A DNA stretch of 64,000 nucleotides from Pseudomonadota bacterium (GCA_023423935.1 JAFAEQ010000006.1:69945-133944); one strand, 5' to 3'; positions 31,601 to 39,840 are shown, numbered from the stretch's first letter. Program-made: numbers and translations. Notes: generated by a model from the letters alone, not told the origin.

Positions 31601-32464
31601 CGCCCACCAATGCGTGTCGTATGAGGAGAGCACGGGGGCGAGAAACAGCAGCACGCCGCCGAGCAGCGCGACCACGGTGATGTGCCACGAACGGTTCGAG
31701 CGCAAACACAGGGTGACCGCAAGCACGTAACCGATGCCGACCGCGGAATCCATCATGTTGGTGAGATCGAACAGGAAGATCGCGATACACAACGCGATCA
31801 TCCAGGGCAGGCGGTTGCGGCGCTGATGAGGGTCGCGGTCGCTCAGAGCGCTCTCGATCAAGCGACGACGCTGATCTTCGGGAAGAGCCAGCAGGCCGCG
31901 CAGGTAGTGGCGCAGGCCGAAGCTTGCGATCAGCAACAGCACGACGAACAGAAAACCCAGCGCATTGCTCGAGAGATACGACTGACCGAAGAAGCGGCCG
32001 ACGACGGCACGTTCATGCTCGAGCGGCAGATCGAGCAGCACCATGCCGCCGCGTCCGTCCGAGGTCGCATAGCGCAGATGGTATTGCTCGTTGACCATCG
32101 CGAAGCGGATGTGCGGCTGCGATTCATCCGTCTTCAGTCGCGCGAGTGCTTCCGAACCGAAGGCATCGGCTGTAAGCCGCGCCGCGCGGTCCGCATCGAG
32201 CGTCCCTGCCAGAGCATGGGGGAAATGCTGCGCCGTGAAGCTCGGTTGCCGACTGTCCAGTACGCTCGGATCGGCGCTTGCGAGAAGTGCTTCGGCCACC
32301 GCATGCGCTTTGGCGATCGCCACGTCCCCGCCGATGTGCTTTGCGACGACTTCCTTCTGTTGGAGCATCGGCGCGCCGGCAATCGATAGCAGCAGGACCA
32401 GCACCAGGATCGCCGCAATGGACGCGTGGCCGGCCAGCACCTCGAGGACCGTTCTGAACTTCAC
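28622..32464 (-). CDS. Giant membrane hybrid histidine kinase: multi-TM sensor, two PAS, two receivers, HPt
   Basis: About 1280 residues. GTG 32464 is preferred: AGGGAG lies six bases before it, and the sequence then begins with a membrane helix (ASIAAILVLVLLLSIAGA). A longer frame from a TTG at 32551 has no such site. A periplasmic segment of about 150 residues is followed by further helices (LGFLFVVLLLIASFGL and three or four more). Then PAS domains, HisKA (ATMSHEIRTPMNGIIG), HATPase (GTGLGLSIVRRLVEMMGG), two receivers (VVLDYHMPDVDG, ILMDMQMPVMDG) and HPt (AAHKLKGASSNL). The kinase core is closely similar to the gene at 19620-23717, but the sensor region differs. Confidence 0.92.
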   Translation of the reverse strand: MKFRTVLEVLAGHASIAAILVLVLLLSIAGAPMLQQKEVVAKHIGGDVAIAKAHAVAEALLASADPSVLDSRQPSFTAQHFPHALAGTLDADRAARLTADAFGSEALARLKTDESQPHIRFAMVNEQYHLRYATSDGRGGMVLLDLPLEHERAVVGRFFGQSYLSSNALGFLFVVLLLIASFGLRHYLRGLLALPEDQRRRLIESALSDRDPHQRRNRLPWMIALCIAIFLFDLTNMMDSAVGIGYVLAVTLCLRSNRSWHITVVALLGGVLLFLAPVLSSYDTHWWAYLERHSASLFAILVTGMYGNAHMRKSRAEAIALAEATRSRHETEELRAALQRAETAEAGRRDTADRLALANRAAGISMWHWDTLSDAVTVSDDSPILERVGGLTRFTGQQYLHQCVHPDDQDEFSAAFAHALNVPTTGHTSIDHRYRVLMNDGSIRYVQFHGRVLHDDAGKAVSILGVDWEVTREEEAVREIERQASQLREAQDRFQRAIRGTQDVLFEIDAQSQTCWSSPRLLELLGLAADEAPRTTDAFQSLVHAEDVERLKQTMQAHFQRGEPFDVEFRLRRKDGAYLWVRSRATAQRDAQGTPRLLSGSLSDITEARAAREALIRAGEEAAEASRAKSTFLATMSHEIRTPMNGIIGMTGLLLETRLDRVQRDYAETIRTSADSLLTILNDILDFSKIEAGKLDIEDIEFDLSVNVDEVASAMAFQAAAKGLELIVNVRPEVPERVFGDPQRIRQCLLNLVGNAIKFTHQGEVVVEVCSPGRCNGRSLVHFEVRDTGIGIPPDALVTLFNPFTQADSSTTRKFGGTGLGLSIVRRLVEMMGGQVGAHSEPGKGSAFWFTLPLEPALTGLPEPRSMFAPKNKRVLLVDDNETNRRVLAGQMSHSGYTVTSASSAEEALEALRSSAESFDIVVLDYHMPDVDGAMLGQQIVDDPAIAPMRLVLLTSLDRSGDVQRFSNIGFAAYLTKPVRTRELLDCLEQSLSRDARDWHLRSQPIITRGTLIASETRRRYSGKVLLVEDNAINQRVARRFLERLGCEVRVVGDGRQAIDAFREDTWAFILMDMQMPVMDGLEATRRIREIEGSGPHTPIVALTANAMMGQLEKCLEAGMNDYLTKPLDISRLQDVLDRFLSPAAAEEKLLTMPTQPSTTVTSIRSRLNEIADGDAEFAVELLATFIAGAQESLQEIELAVHANDLGALARAAHKLKGASSNLHIEELAARAQAVEARAKANEVADWHHELAQLSDEFARISVTLRELMEESGWQGARSA

Positions 32465-32647
32465 CCGCAACTCCCTGTTGGCGGCCCGGAGCGGTTGCTC
32501 GAAGCACGGCCAGCCGATTGTTCTTGCCGCTGCGGGAGGCTGCGATTGCAATCCTCACGGCGGTCAGCTTATGTAAGCGGGCGGCGCCTGCGTCGCAACG
32601 AGCAAAGGAAAGAACCGTGATCTGTGTGCTCGGCCAATGTGTGACCC

Positions 32648-32663
32648 TGTGATGAATGTCACA
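32648..32663. promoter_or_regulatory. CRP/Clp-type binding site
   Basis: TGTGA-TGAATG-TCACA matches the CRP consensus TGTGA-N6-TCACA exactly. It lies in the 370-base gap between the divergent giant kinase (start 32464) and the DUF4126 gene (start 32835), about 170-185 bases from either start. Nothing else in the gap stands out. Binding is an inference from the motif. Confidence 0.6.
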
Positions 32664-32834
32664 CGCGGTGCATCTGTCGAGAAATCCGTTACGAATCGAC
32701 GGTTTGAAGCGGCCCGATCGAGGGTCGCGCGACGCGCCTCATCGCTTTCGATTTCCGCCGCAGGTTCATTGAATCCCCTCTGTTCAGGACCGGCCCCACG
32801 GCGCTGAACCCGCGTTTCGAACCAGGAGATCGGC

Positions 32835-33305
32835 ATGCTCGCTTTTCTGTTCGCGCTCCTGATCGGTGTCATTGCGGGCCTGCGTGCAATGACGGCTCCC
32901 GCAGCCGTCGCCTGGGGTGCTCGTCTGGGCATGATCGACGTGAGCGGCTCCTGGCTCAGCTTTTTTGCGCATCCCGCTGCAGTCTGGATTTTCAGCGTGC
33001 TTGCACTGGCCGAACTGGTCACCGATCAATTGCCGGGCACGCCGAGTCGCACGCTGCCGCTTCCGTTCGGTACGCGGATCATCAGCGGCGCCGTGTGCGG
33101 TGCGGCCTTCGGGCTGAATGCGGGATCTGTATGGGCCGGCGCGGTACTCGGAGCGGTCGGCGCGATCATCGGGACGCTCGGCGGATACGCGGCTCGCGCC
33201 CATCTCGCGCGCAGTTTCGGTCGCGATCGCCCGGCAGCTTTCATCGAAGACGCGGTCGCCATCGTGGTGGCCGCGGCCAGCGTATTCGTCATCGCGCACG
33301 CTTGA
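32835..33305 (+). CDS. DUF4126-type membrane protein
   Basis: 156 residues, ATG with AGGAG upstream. Strongly hydrophobic with about four membrane helices. The N-terminal FALLIGVIAGLRAMTAPAAVAWGARLG and the middle LALAELVTDQLPGTPSRT followed by IISGAVCGAAFG fit the DUF4126 family of inner-membrane proteins. Function unknown. The oxidoreductase gene begins 31 bases after the stop on the same strand, so the two may be co-transcribed. Confidence 0.8.
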   Translation: MLAFLFALLIGVIAGLRAMTAPAAVAWGARLGMIDVSGSWLSFFAHPAAVWIFSVLALAELVTDQLPGTPSRTLPLPFGTRIISGAVCGAAFGLNAGSVWAGAVLGAVGAIIGTLGGYAARAHLARSFGRDRPAAFIEDAVAIVVAAASVFVIAHA

Positions 33306-33336
33306 GTGCCCACGCAACTATCACTGTGAGGCTGTC

Positions 33337-34716
33337 ATGCAGACCTTCGATGCCATCGTGATCGGCGCCGGTCAGGCAGGACCGTCGCTTGCAGGACGTC
33401 TCACGCAGGCCGGGCTGCGTGTGGCGATGATCGAGCGCAAATTGTTCGGCGGCACATGCGTGAATACGGGCTGTACGCCGACCAAGACGATGGTGGCGAG
33501 TGCATACGCCGCGCGGTTGGCGCAACGATCTGCGGACTACGGCGTGACTCTTCCAGGTGGCGTGGCGATCGACATGCAACGCGTGCAGGCACGCGCGGCA
33601 GAGGTGTCGGCGAACTCGCGCGCTTCGGTCGAGCGCTGGCTGGAGGGCATGTCGGACTGCACGGTGATCCGCGGACAGGCTCGCTTTCAATCGGCAAACG
33701 AAGTGCGCGTCGGCGATCAGCGGCTCACCGCGCCAAAGATCTTCGTGAACGTGGGTGGACGCGCGATCGTGCCGGACTTCCCCGGCGTTCACGACGTACC
33801 GTTTCTGACGAACTCGAGCATCCTCGAGCTGCGGGAGGTGCCTGAACATCTCATCGTCGTGGGCGGCAGCTATGTAGGTCTCGAGTTCGCGCAGATGTTT
33901 CGCCGCTTCGGCGCGAAAGTCACGGTCGTGGAGAAAGGACCGCGCATCGTCGGGCGGGAGGACGAAGATGTTTCGGACGCCGTGCGCGGCATTCTGGAGA
34001 ATGAAGGGATCGTCGTGCGCGCACATGCCGAATGCATTCGCCTGGCACCGCACGCGCGCGGTGTCGAAGTCCACGTGAGTTGCCGTGAAGGCGAACCGTC
34101 CGTGATCGGCAGCCATGTTCTGCTGGCGGTCGGCCGCCGTCCCAACACGGATGATCTTGGGCTCGAGCAGGCGGGCGTAAAAACGGATGCGAAAGGCAAC
34201 ATCATCGTCGACGATTCGCTCGCAACGACGGTGCCCGGCATCTGGGCGCTCGGCGATTGCAATGGTCGCGGCGCCTTCACTCACACGGCTTACAACGACT
34301 ACGAGATCGTCGCGGCCAACTTGCTCGATGGCGAATCGCGCAAGGTCAGCGACCGCGTGGTCACTTATGCGTTGTACATCGATCCGCCGCTCGGCCGTGT
34401 CGGAATGACCGAGAAAGAAGCGCGCGCGTCAGGCAAGAAGCTCTTGATCGGAACGCGACCGATGACGCGCGTGGCGCGCGCAATCGAAAAGGGCGAAACG
34501 CAAGGCTTCATCAAAGTCATCGTCGATGCGGATTCGCGCCGGATTCTCGGTGCGTCGATTCTCGGCACCGGCGGTGATGAGGCAATTCACGGTCTGATCG
34601 ATATCGTCACTGCACAGGTGCCGTACACGGTGCTGCAGCGGGCCGTGCCGATCCATCCCACCGTGTCGGAGCTGATTCCGACGGTATTGGGCGATCTCAA
34701 ACCCGTCTCATCGTGA
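33337..34716 (+). CDS. Pyridine nucleotide-disulfide oxidoreductase, mercuric-reductase/lipoamide-dehydrogenase type
   Basis: 459 residues from ATG 33337 (GTGAGG upstream); the frame is open further upstream, but that part overlaps the DUF4126 gene. FAD motif IVIGAGQAGPSLAGRL at the N-terminus, redox-active CysX4Cys in GGTCVNTGCTPTKTM, NAD(P) motif VVGGSYVGLEFAQMFRRFGAKVTVVE, second FAD motif GIWALGDCNGRGAFTHTAYNDYE, and the dimer-interface catalytic HPTVSE. There is no C-terminal Cys-Cys pair and no heavy-metal-binding N-terminal domain, so true mercuric reductase activity is unlikely. The substrate is not known. Confidence 0.9.
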   Translation: MQTFDAIVIGAGQAGPSLAGRLTQAGLRVAMIERKLFGGTCVNTGCTPTKTMVASAYAARLAQRSADYGVTLPGGVAIDMQRVQARAAEVSANSRASVERWLEGMSDCTVIRGQARFQSANEVRVGDQRLTAPKIFVNVGGRAIVPDFPGVHDVPFLTNSSILELREVPEHLIVVGGSYVGLEFAQMFRRFGAKVTVVEKGPRIVGREDEDVSDAVRGILENEGIVVRAHAECIRLAPHARGVEVHVSCREGEPSVIGSHVLLAVGRRPNTDDLGLEQAGVKTDAKGNIIVDDSLATTVPGIWALGDCNGRGAFTHTAYNDYEIVAANLLDGESRKVSDRVVTYALYIDPPLGRVGMTEKEARASGKKLLIGTRPMTRVARAIEKGETQGFIKVIVDADSRRILGASILGTGGDEAIHGLIDIVTAQVPYTVLQRAVPIHPTVSELIPTVLGDLKPVSS

Positions 34717-34717
34717 T

Positions 34718-34975
34718 TCAGCGACGCGGCTTGAACTCATCCGCGCGTCCGCGCGGACGTTCCGTCGTGAAGTGCGCGCCGCGTCGGTGACAGCCGGAAC
34801 AGCGCAGTCGCGATGCGATCTCCGCAGCGCGTGCGCGCCAGCCGACCCGTTGTGCAATCAACTGCAGACGCGGCACGGTGAATCGCCCGCAATGATCGCA
34901 GACGATGAATACCGGCCTGCCGGATTCGGCATACGCGGCAAGCGTGCCCGGGCTCGGTGGATGCTTCGCAGGCAT
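34718..34975 (-). CDS. Small zinc-ribbon-like protein
   Basis: 85 residues with two CysX2Cys pairs, CDHC (about 27-30) and CSGC (about 60-63), likely binding one metal ion. Charged C-terminus. Not recognised beyond that. The ATG lies 14 bases after the stop of the small gene upstream on the same strand, so both would be transcribed from the promoter carrying the LexA-type box at 35254. Confidence 0.6.
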   Translation of the reverse strand: MPAKHPPSPGTLAAYAESGRPVFIVCDHCGRFTVPRLQLIAQRVGWRARAAEIASRLRCSGCHRRGAHFTTERPRGRADEFKPRR

Positions 34976-34988
34976 GGCGAGGCATGCG

Positions 34989-35228
34989 CTAGAACGCGTC
35001 GTAATCCGGACACGGCGGCGATGGATTCAGCAGATCGGCCGATTCCTGTGTCCGTCGGGCGGCGCGCAGTGCGGGCACGAGCGTATTGATCGCTTCGCAC
35101 GCGGCGCGGCAGCTGGCGACGTCATCGGTGATCCATGGCGAAGGATGCTCTTCGATGTACTGCTCGAATTCGCGCTGCAGAAGACGCAGTACGCGTGCGA
35201 CGCGGTCGATGAGTTCGGCGTTGTCCAT
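34989..35228 (-). CDS. Small hypothetical protein behind a LexA-type box
   Basis: 79 residues from ATG 35228 (the frame extends 17 codons upstream through the LexA-type box, which argues against the longer start). Acidic, helical: DNAELIDRVARVLRLLQREFEQYIEEHPSPWITDD, then ASCRAACEAINTLVPALRAAR and an unstructured tail. No recognised domain. The near-consensus SOS box ends 26 bases before the start, so LexA control is likely. It lies downstream of the SRAP peptidase gene on the same strand. Confidence 0.6.
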   Translation of the reverse strand: MDNAELIDRVARVLRLLQREFEQYIEEHPSPWITDDVASCRAACEAINTLVPALRAARRTQESADLLNPSPPCPDYDAF

Positions 35229-35253
35229 GACGGATCTCGGCAAGGGCGAGGAC

Positions 35254-35269
35254 CTGTTTATATATACAG
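35254..35269. promoter_or_regulatory. LexA-type SOS box
   Basis: CTGTTTATATATACAG differs from the E. coli-type core CTGTATATATATACAG at one base and keeps both CTG and CAG ends. It lies 26 bases upstream of the small gene at 34989-35228 and 28 bases beyond the end of the SRAP gene, so it most likely controls the two small genes. Confidence 0.75.
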
Positions 35270-35296
35270 GTACTCGCAAGCCGCAAGATCCGCACG

Positions 35297-36031
35297 CTAA
35301 GTGGTTGAAGCGAGCGGCGGCACGTCGATCGGCTGCAGCAATTCCGGACCATTGTTGCGCGGACTGTTCACCCCGGTGGAAATCGGCCAGGCCACTGCGG
35401 CGTCAGACGCCCAAGGCTTCAGACAGATTTTCGCCTCTTCCGGCGACCCGCCGAGCCACACATCCAGCTGATCTTTGTCGATCATGAGCGGCATCCGCTT
35501 CTTCAGGTTGTGGATGTTCGCCATCAGCTCATTGGCAGGCATCGTGATCAGTGCGCACGAGTGAATCTCGCGACCCTCGCGGGTGATCGAGCGATCCCAC
35601 AGCGCGCCGAAGTAGAACATCGAGTCGTCGACGGGCTTGATGTAGAAGGGCGTCTTCGAGCCGTCGTCATTCACGTGCCACTCGTAGAAGCCGAGCGCTG
35701 GCATGACGCAACGCTGACTGCGCGTCCATGCATCGCGCCATAGCGACGCACTTTCGATCCGCTCGATCGTGGCATTGATGGTCGAGGCCTGCGGCGCCTC
35801 GCCATTGGCCCAGTAAGGGATCAAACCCCAGCGCATCAGCGCACTTTCGCGCTGTCCGTCAGCGTTACGAATCACCCGAACGACGGGCACGCCCTGTGTC
35901 GGCGCGACGTTGAAATTGCGTTGATCGATCGGCGGCTGACTGGCGAGCACATGCGCGATCTCGCGATTGAGTTGCGCGCGCATCTCGCGACTGAGCTCCG
36001 CGATTTCCGGCGCCACATAGCGTCCACACAT
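35297..36031 (-). CDS. yedK: SOS response-associated peptidase (SRAP/YedK/HMCES family)
   Basis: 244 residues from ATG 36031, with AAGGAA upstream. This start is required because the family's catalytic Cys is residue 2 (MCGRY), exposed after Met removal. It also has NVAPTQGVPVVR, LMRWGLIPYWANG, INATIERIES, CVMPALGFYEWH with the catalytic Glu, and ALITMPANELMANIHNLKKRMPLMI with the catalytic His replaced or shifted (the usual HxRMP reads KKRMP). YedK crosslinks to abasic sites in single-stranded DNA and shields them. A LexA-type box lies just past its 3' end. Confidence 0.93.
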   Translation of the reverse strand: MCGRYVAPEIAELSREMRAQLNREIAHVLASQPPIDQRNFNVAPTQGVPVVRVIRNADGQRESALMRWGLIPYWANGEAPQASTINATIERIESASLWRDAWTRSQRCVMPALGFYEWHVNDDGSKTPFYIKPVDDSMFYFGALWDRSITREGREIHSCALITMPANELMANIHNLKKRMPLMIDKDQLDVWLGGSPEEAKICLKPWASDAAVAWPISTGVNSPRNNGPELLQPIDVPPLASTT

Positions 36032-36227
36032 TTCGAATTTCCTTCCCGCCCGAGGCGGCTCCAGCACTTATCGATCCTACCCATCGGTGAGGCGAGGTGT
36101 GAGTTTCGGCAACACCCGCGGCTCCCTGTTCAGCGTCCGTCGGGACATTCCCTGATGCGCACTAATCCGATGGCTGAGGTGATTGACAGGGATTCCCTTG
36201 CCGCAGCAGACTAAACTGGCTGGATCA

Positions 36228-36260
36228 ATTGGCCAGACCAATGGCGAGATTGGCCGACCA
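36228..36260. promoter_or_regulatory. Paired ATTGG..CCAAT operator-like sites upstream of the TonB receptor
   Basis: ATTGG-CCAGA-CCAAT (36228-36242) is a perfect inverted repeat; ATTGG-CCGA-CCATT follows at 36249. They lie about 150 bases before the receptor start, downstream of a TTGACA at 36183-36188. Two similar sites 21 bases apart suggest a dimeric repressor. No regulator gene is adjacent. The rest of 36032-36401 shows nothing else I can support. Confidence 0.5.
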
Positions 36261-36401
36261 TTCCTTCGGATCTGCATGTTGCGGGTCGAAGGCAGGCACA
36301 GAAGAAAAAGTGGGGAGAGGTTCCGGCGTCTCCCCGCGCGCCGCAGTGACGTGTTTGCCGACCGAGCTGCGGAGGTCGTGAACAACACAGGGGGAAATGT
36401 C

Positions 36402-39263
36402 GTGAACCATCGCGTTCGTGATTCATTGGCCCGACTGGGCCTTCTTGGACTGTGCGTGGGTGCCAGTGCAGCGCATGCCCAGAGCACGCCGAGCGGTCAG
36501 AGTCCGCTCGAAGAAGTGGTCGTGACCGGCTACCGTGGCAGCCTCGAGGCGGCCTTGGAAACCAAGCGACAGAACGTCAGCTTCACGGATTCCATCTCCG
36601 CTGAGGACGTCGGCAAGCTACCTGACAACAATCTGGCCGAAGCCCTGCAGCGTGTGCCGGGCGTGCAGATTTCGCGCACCAACGGCGAAGGTCAGCAGAT
36701 CTCGATTCGCGGTCTCGGTCCGAGCTTCGCGCGCGTGCTGCTCGATGGCATGCCTGTGTCGGCTGCCGGCGAAGGTAGCGTCGATCAGCAGTCGCGCAAT
36801 CGCGAGTTCGATTTCGACCTGTTGCCTTCCGAGATCTTCAGCAAGCTGGAAGTGTCGAAGTCGCCCACTGCGAGTCTCGTCGAAGGCGGTCTGTCAGGCA
36901 CGATCAATCTGCGTGCGCCGCGGCCTTTCGACTATGACGGATTCACCGCGACGTATCAGGTGCAGGGCGCCTATCAGGACACCTCGGAGAAGCTCGATCC
37001 TCGTGCGAGCTTCCTGATCAGCAATACCTGGAACGATCAGTTCGGCGCGTTGCTCAGCGTCTCCATGTCGCGGCGCTCGTTCCGTACTGACGGCTGGACC
37101 TCGCAAGGCTGGACCTCGGGTCTGGTGCCGGGTAATCCGCCGGATGCGGGATACGCCAAGGGATTCGATTGGAACCTCCCTTCCGTCGCCGCGAACCCTG
37201 CGAATCAGGCGCCGGGATTCATCAATGAATCCGGCCTCACGAACGCGGAACTGGCCAATGCGCAGTTGCCGCGCCTGGGACGCCCCGAAGTGCAGGTGGG
37301 CGATCGCGATCGCTATGGATTCACCGTGGGATTGCAATGGCGGGCGAGCGACACACTGAGCTTCGATCTCGACGGCCTGTATTCGAAACTCGAAACGGAT
37401 TTTGATCGCTACACGAACAATCTGCTGGTCCGTAACACCGGCAGCGGCACGAACAACCCCACTGGATTCGGCTATATCACGCCGCGCAATTTCGTTCTCG
37501 ATGAGAACCGCACGCTGCGCAGTGGACGACTTCAAGGTGCGAAGTTCTGGTCCGAGAATCGCGAGTTCCAGCAAGAGACCGATTTCAAACATATCGGCCT
37601 GACGATGAACTGGCAGCTCATGGACAACCTCGGACTCGAGCTGAAGGGGTCGAAAGACACGTCCGACTTCCGCTGGCGCATGAACACCTATCTGTTCCTG
37701 ACCAGGCGCTGCGATCAGAACCCCTGCGATGTGGACATCACCGTCGATGGCGGTATTCCGAAGATCGTACCGACGATGGATCTCGCGGATGTGAACAACT
37801 GGCAGTTCGACACGGTACGTGTGCAGCCGCGCACCCGCGAAGAGAAGAACGACAACGGCGCGTTGAATCTGACCTGGGGTGAGAATGACAAGAACATCAA
37901 AGTCGGTGCGCTGTTCAACAAGTTCTATCGCGAGCGTCTGACGTACAGTTCGTCCGTTGGTGTGACGCAAGGCGCTGCGTTGACGCCATTCGGTTACACC
38001 GGTCCGGCGAATCTCGCCGACTTCCCGATCGCGAACTTTGCCGAAATCGTACCTGTCAGCGGTTTCGGCAAATCGTTCGACGACAGCCCCGGATACACAC
38101 GCTGGATCGTCTCCGACCTCGATGCATTCAGCGCGATGATGGATCCGGACGTGCTCGATGCGAACGCGAATCTGGATTTCCAGAACTCGGGAAGTTTCGA
38201 AGAAAAGAACTTCTCGTACTACATCGAAGGCAACCTGACGCTGGATCTGGGCGGACATGATCTGCGCATCAATGCGGGTGCCCGGCATATCAAGACAGAT
38301 CAGGAGATGCACGGCTTCATCCGCATACCGAGCACGCCGCCCGCAGCGGGCAATCTGTTCGGATTGCGCGAGGACGATTACGGTCGCAACAAGACCGAAG
38401 GCGAATACTCGAAATGGCTGCCTTCCCTGAACGTCGCTTACTCGGTCACTACCGACCTGACTGCTCGCTTCGCCGCATCGAAGAGCATGACGCGTCCGAA
38501 TCCCAACGACATTCAACCCTTCACGGGCATCAGCACCGCGGGTGTCGTGTCGACAGGCAATCCGAACCTGGATCCTTACTTCTCGGACAACCTGGATGGT
38601 GGTCTCGAGTGGTACTTCGCGCCAGGCGCGGTGCTGGGTGGCAATGTGTTCTACAAGGAGATCACCGGCTTCGTCGTGCGTCAGAACGTGCCACAACCGT
38701 TCCGCAACGCCGGCATCCCGCTCGATACGATCACGGATCCGACGATCATCGCGCTGCTGCCGCAGGGTCTGGACACGATTCTGTTGTTCAACCAGCCGGT
38801 GAACCGCCCTGACACTTACTATCTCAACGGTCAGGAACTGCTTTATCAGCAGCGCCTCGACATGCTTCTGCCTGGGTTGGGCGTCTCGCTGAACTACACG
38901 CACCTCGATTCAGGCAGTCATACGATCGTCGGTCTCGCCGAGAACAACTACAACGCAGTGGCCTACTACGAGCCGGGCGGTTACGCGCTGCGTCTGTCGT
39001 ACAACTATCGCGACGACTACGTGGAGTGCGAGCTCAACTGCGGCTCGACTTCGCCTGAAGTGGGCTACCGCAGGGCTGCAGGCTATCTCGACTTCAATGG
39101 CAGCATCGACGTGCCTGCATTCGGGCACACCTTCACGATCAGTTTCGAGGCGCTGAATCTGCTCGATGAAGAAGAGTACTCGTTCTACGGCTATGAGAAT
39201 CGCGTCAACACGCTCAATCGCCCGGGACGTCAGTACATCCTCGGGATTCGCGGATCATTCTGA
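36402..39263 (+). CDS. TonB-dependent outer-membrane receptor
   Basis: About 953 residues from GTG 36402, preceded by a purine-rich GGGGGAAA; the frame is open upstream, but the signal peptide starts here (LARLGLLGLCVGASAAHA). TonB-box region SPLEEVVVTGYRGSLEAAL, plug domain with GKLPDNNLAEALQRVPGVQISRTNGEGQQISIRGLGPSF, then a long beta-barrel ending in an aromatic residue (GIRGSF). The plug type is that of the carbohydrate-associated receptors common in Xanthomonadales, Caulobacter and relatives. No substrate genes are adjacent, so the ligand is unknown. Confidence 0.95.
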   Translation: MNHRVRDSLARLGLLGLCVGASAAHAQSTPSGQSPLEEVVVTGYRGSLEAALETKRQNVSFTDSISAEDVGKLPDNNLAEALQRVPGVQISRTNGEGQQISIRGLGPSFARVLLDGMPVSAAGEGSVDQQSRNREFDFDLLPSEIFSKLEVSKSPTASLVEGGLSGTINLRAPRPFDYDGFTATYQVQGAYQDTSEKLDPRASFLISNTWNDQFGALLSVSMSRRSFRTDGWTSQGWTSGLVPGNPPDAGYAKGFDWNLPSVAANPANQAPGFINESGLTNAELANAQLPRLGRPEVQVGDRDRYGFTVGLQWRASDTLSFDLDGLYSKLETDFDRYTNNLLVRNTGSGTNNPTGFGYITPRNFVLDENRTLRSGRLQGAKFWSENREFQQETDFKHIGLTMNWQLMDNLGLELKGSKDTSDFRWRMNTYLFLTRRCDQNPCDVDITVDGGIPKIVPTMDLADVNNWQFDTVRVQPRTREEKNDNGALNLTWGENDKNIKVGALFNKFYRERLTYSSSVGVTQGAALTPFGYTGPANLADFPIANFAEIVPVSGFGKSFDDSPGYTRWIVSDLDAFSAMMDPDVLDANANLDFQNSGSFEEKNFSYYIEGNLTLDLGGHDLRINAGARHIKTDQEMHGFIRIPSTPPAAGNLFGLREDDYGRNKTEGEYSKWLPSLNVAYSVTTDLTARFAASKSMTRPNPNDIQPFTGISTAGVVSTGNPNLDPYFSDNLDGGLEWYFAPGAVLGGNVFYKEITGFVVRQNVPQPFRNAGIPLDTITDPTIIALLPQGLDTILLFNQPVNRPDTYYLNGQELLYQQRLDMLLPGLGVSLNYTHLDSGSHTIVGLAENNYNAVAYYEPGGYALRLSYNYRDDYVECELNCGSTSPEVGYRRAAGYLDFNGSIDVPAFGHTFTISFEALNLLDEEEYSFYGYENRVNTLNRPGRQYILGIRGSF

Positions 39264-39349
39264 GCTGCGAGGGAAGGGAGGCCATGGAAGGCCTCTCTTC
39301 TCTTTTCCTTCCCACGCTTCGCTCGCTCAAGTCGCCGCTTGCCCGCAAG

Positions 39350-39499
39350 TCATGTCGACATTTGTGTGATGCTCGCGCGCGCCGTGAGCGACTGAATGCC
39401 CAGCGCACCCATTGCAAGACTTGCGCTCACGATCACGACGGACAGAGCAAAGCAAATGGCATTCTTGAGCGAGGCGAACGGAAGAGCGGAAGCTGACAT
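39350..39499 (-). CDS. 49-residue small membrane protein
   Basis: Predicted from ATG 39499, which has an excellent AAGGAGA six bases upstream. The peptide starts MSASALPFASLKNAICFALS and continues with one hydrophobic helix (VVIVSASLAMGALG) and a short polar tail. The match of strong ribosome binding site, start and helix argues for a real gene despite its size. No known family recognised. It is convergent with the TonB receptor, with 86 bases between stops. The upstream gap to 39840 contains only a small GTCCG-AA-CGGAC palindrome (39674-39685). Confidence 0.55.
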   Translation of the reverse strand: MSASALPFASLKNAICFALSVVIVSASLAMGALGIQSLTARASITQMST

Positions 39500-39840
39500 G
39501 GCGATCTCCTTCAGTGAATGTGTCCACGAGGTCGGTTCGCCATAGGTATTGCAGCTGCCGTGCCAGTGAGTTTTTGCGGAGGAGCGATTGCGCAAACGCT
39601 GAAGAAAAAGAGAAATTCAGGCTCTCGCGTCTCTGCGGACCGGTCCACGCTGCGAATACAGATGTCCGGTTGTGTCCGAACGGACGGATGCGTTGTCCGC
39701 GTGCTGCCAGCCGTCGAGCATCGAGCGATGCAGAGGGATGGGTGCGAGAACCACTCGATGTGGCCGGATCGGTACGCTTCGTGACAGACGCTCCGTGAGC
39801 TGAACGCATACCTTGTATGCGTCATCTCAGGAGGCGTTTC

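Noticed and set aside
33337..34716. Mercuric reductase (merA)
   Set aside because: Lacks the C-terminal Cys-Cys pair and metal-binding N-terminal domain, and no mer genes are adjacent.
36894..38903. 669-codon minus-strand frame over the TonB receptor
   Set aside because: Antisense shadow in GC-rich DNA; the receptor on the plus strand has plug, barrel and signal peptide.
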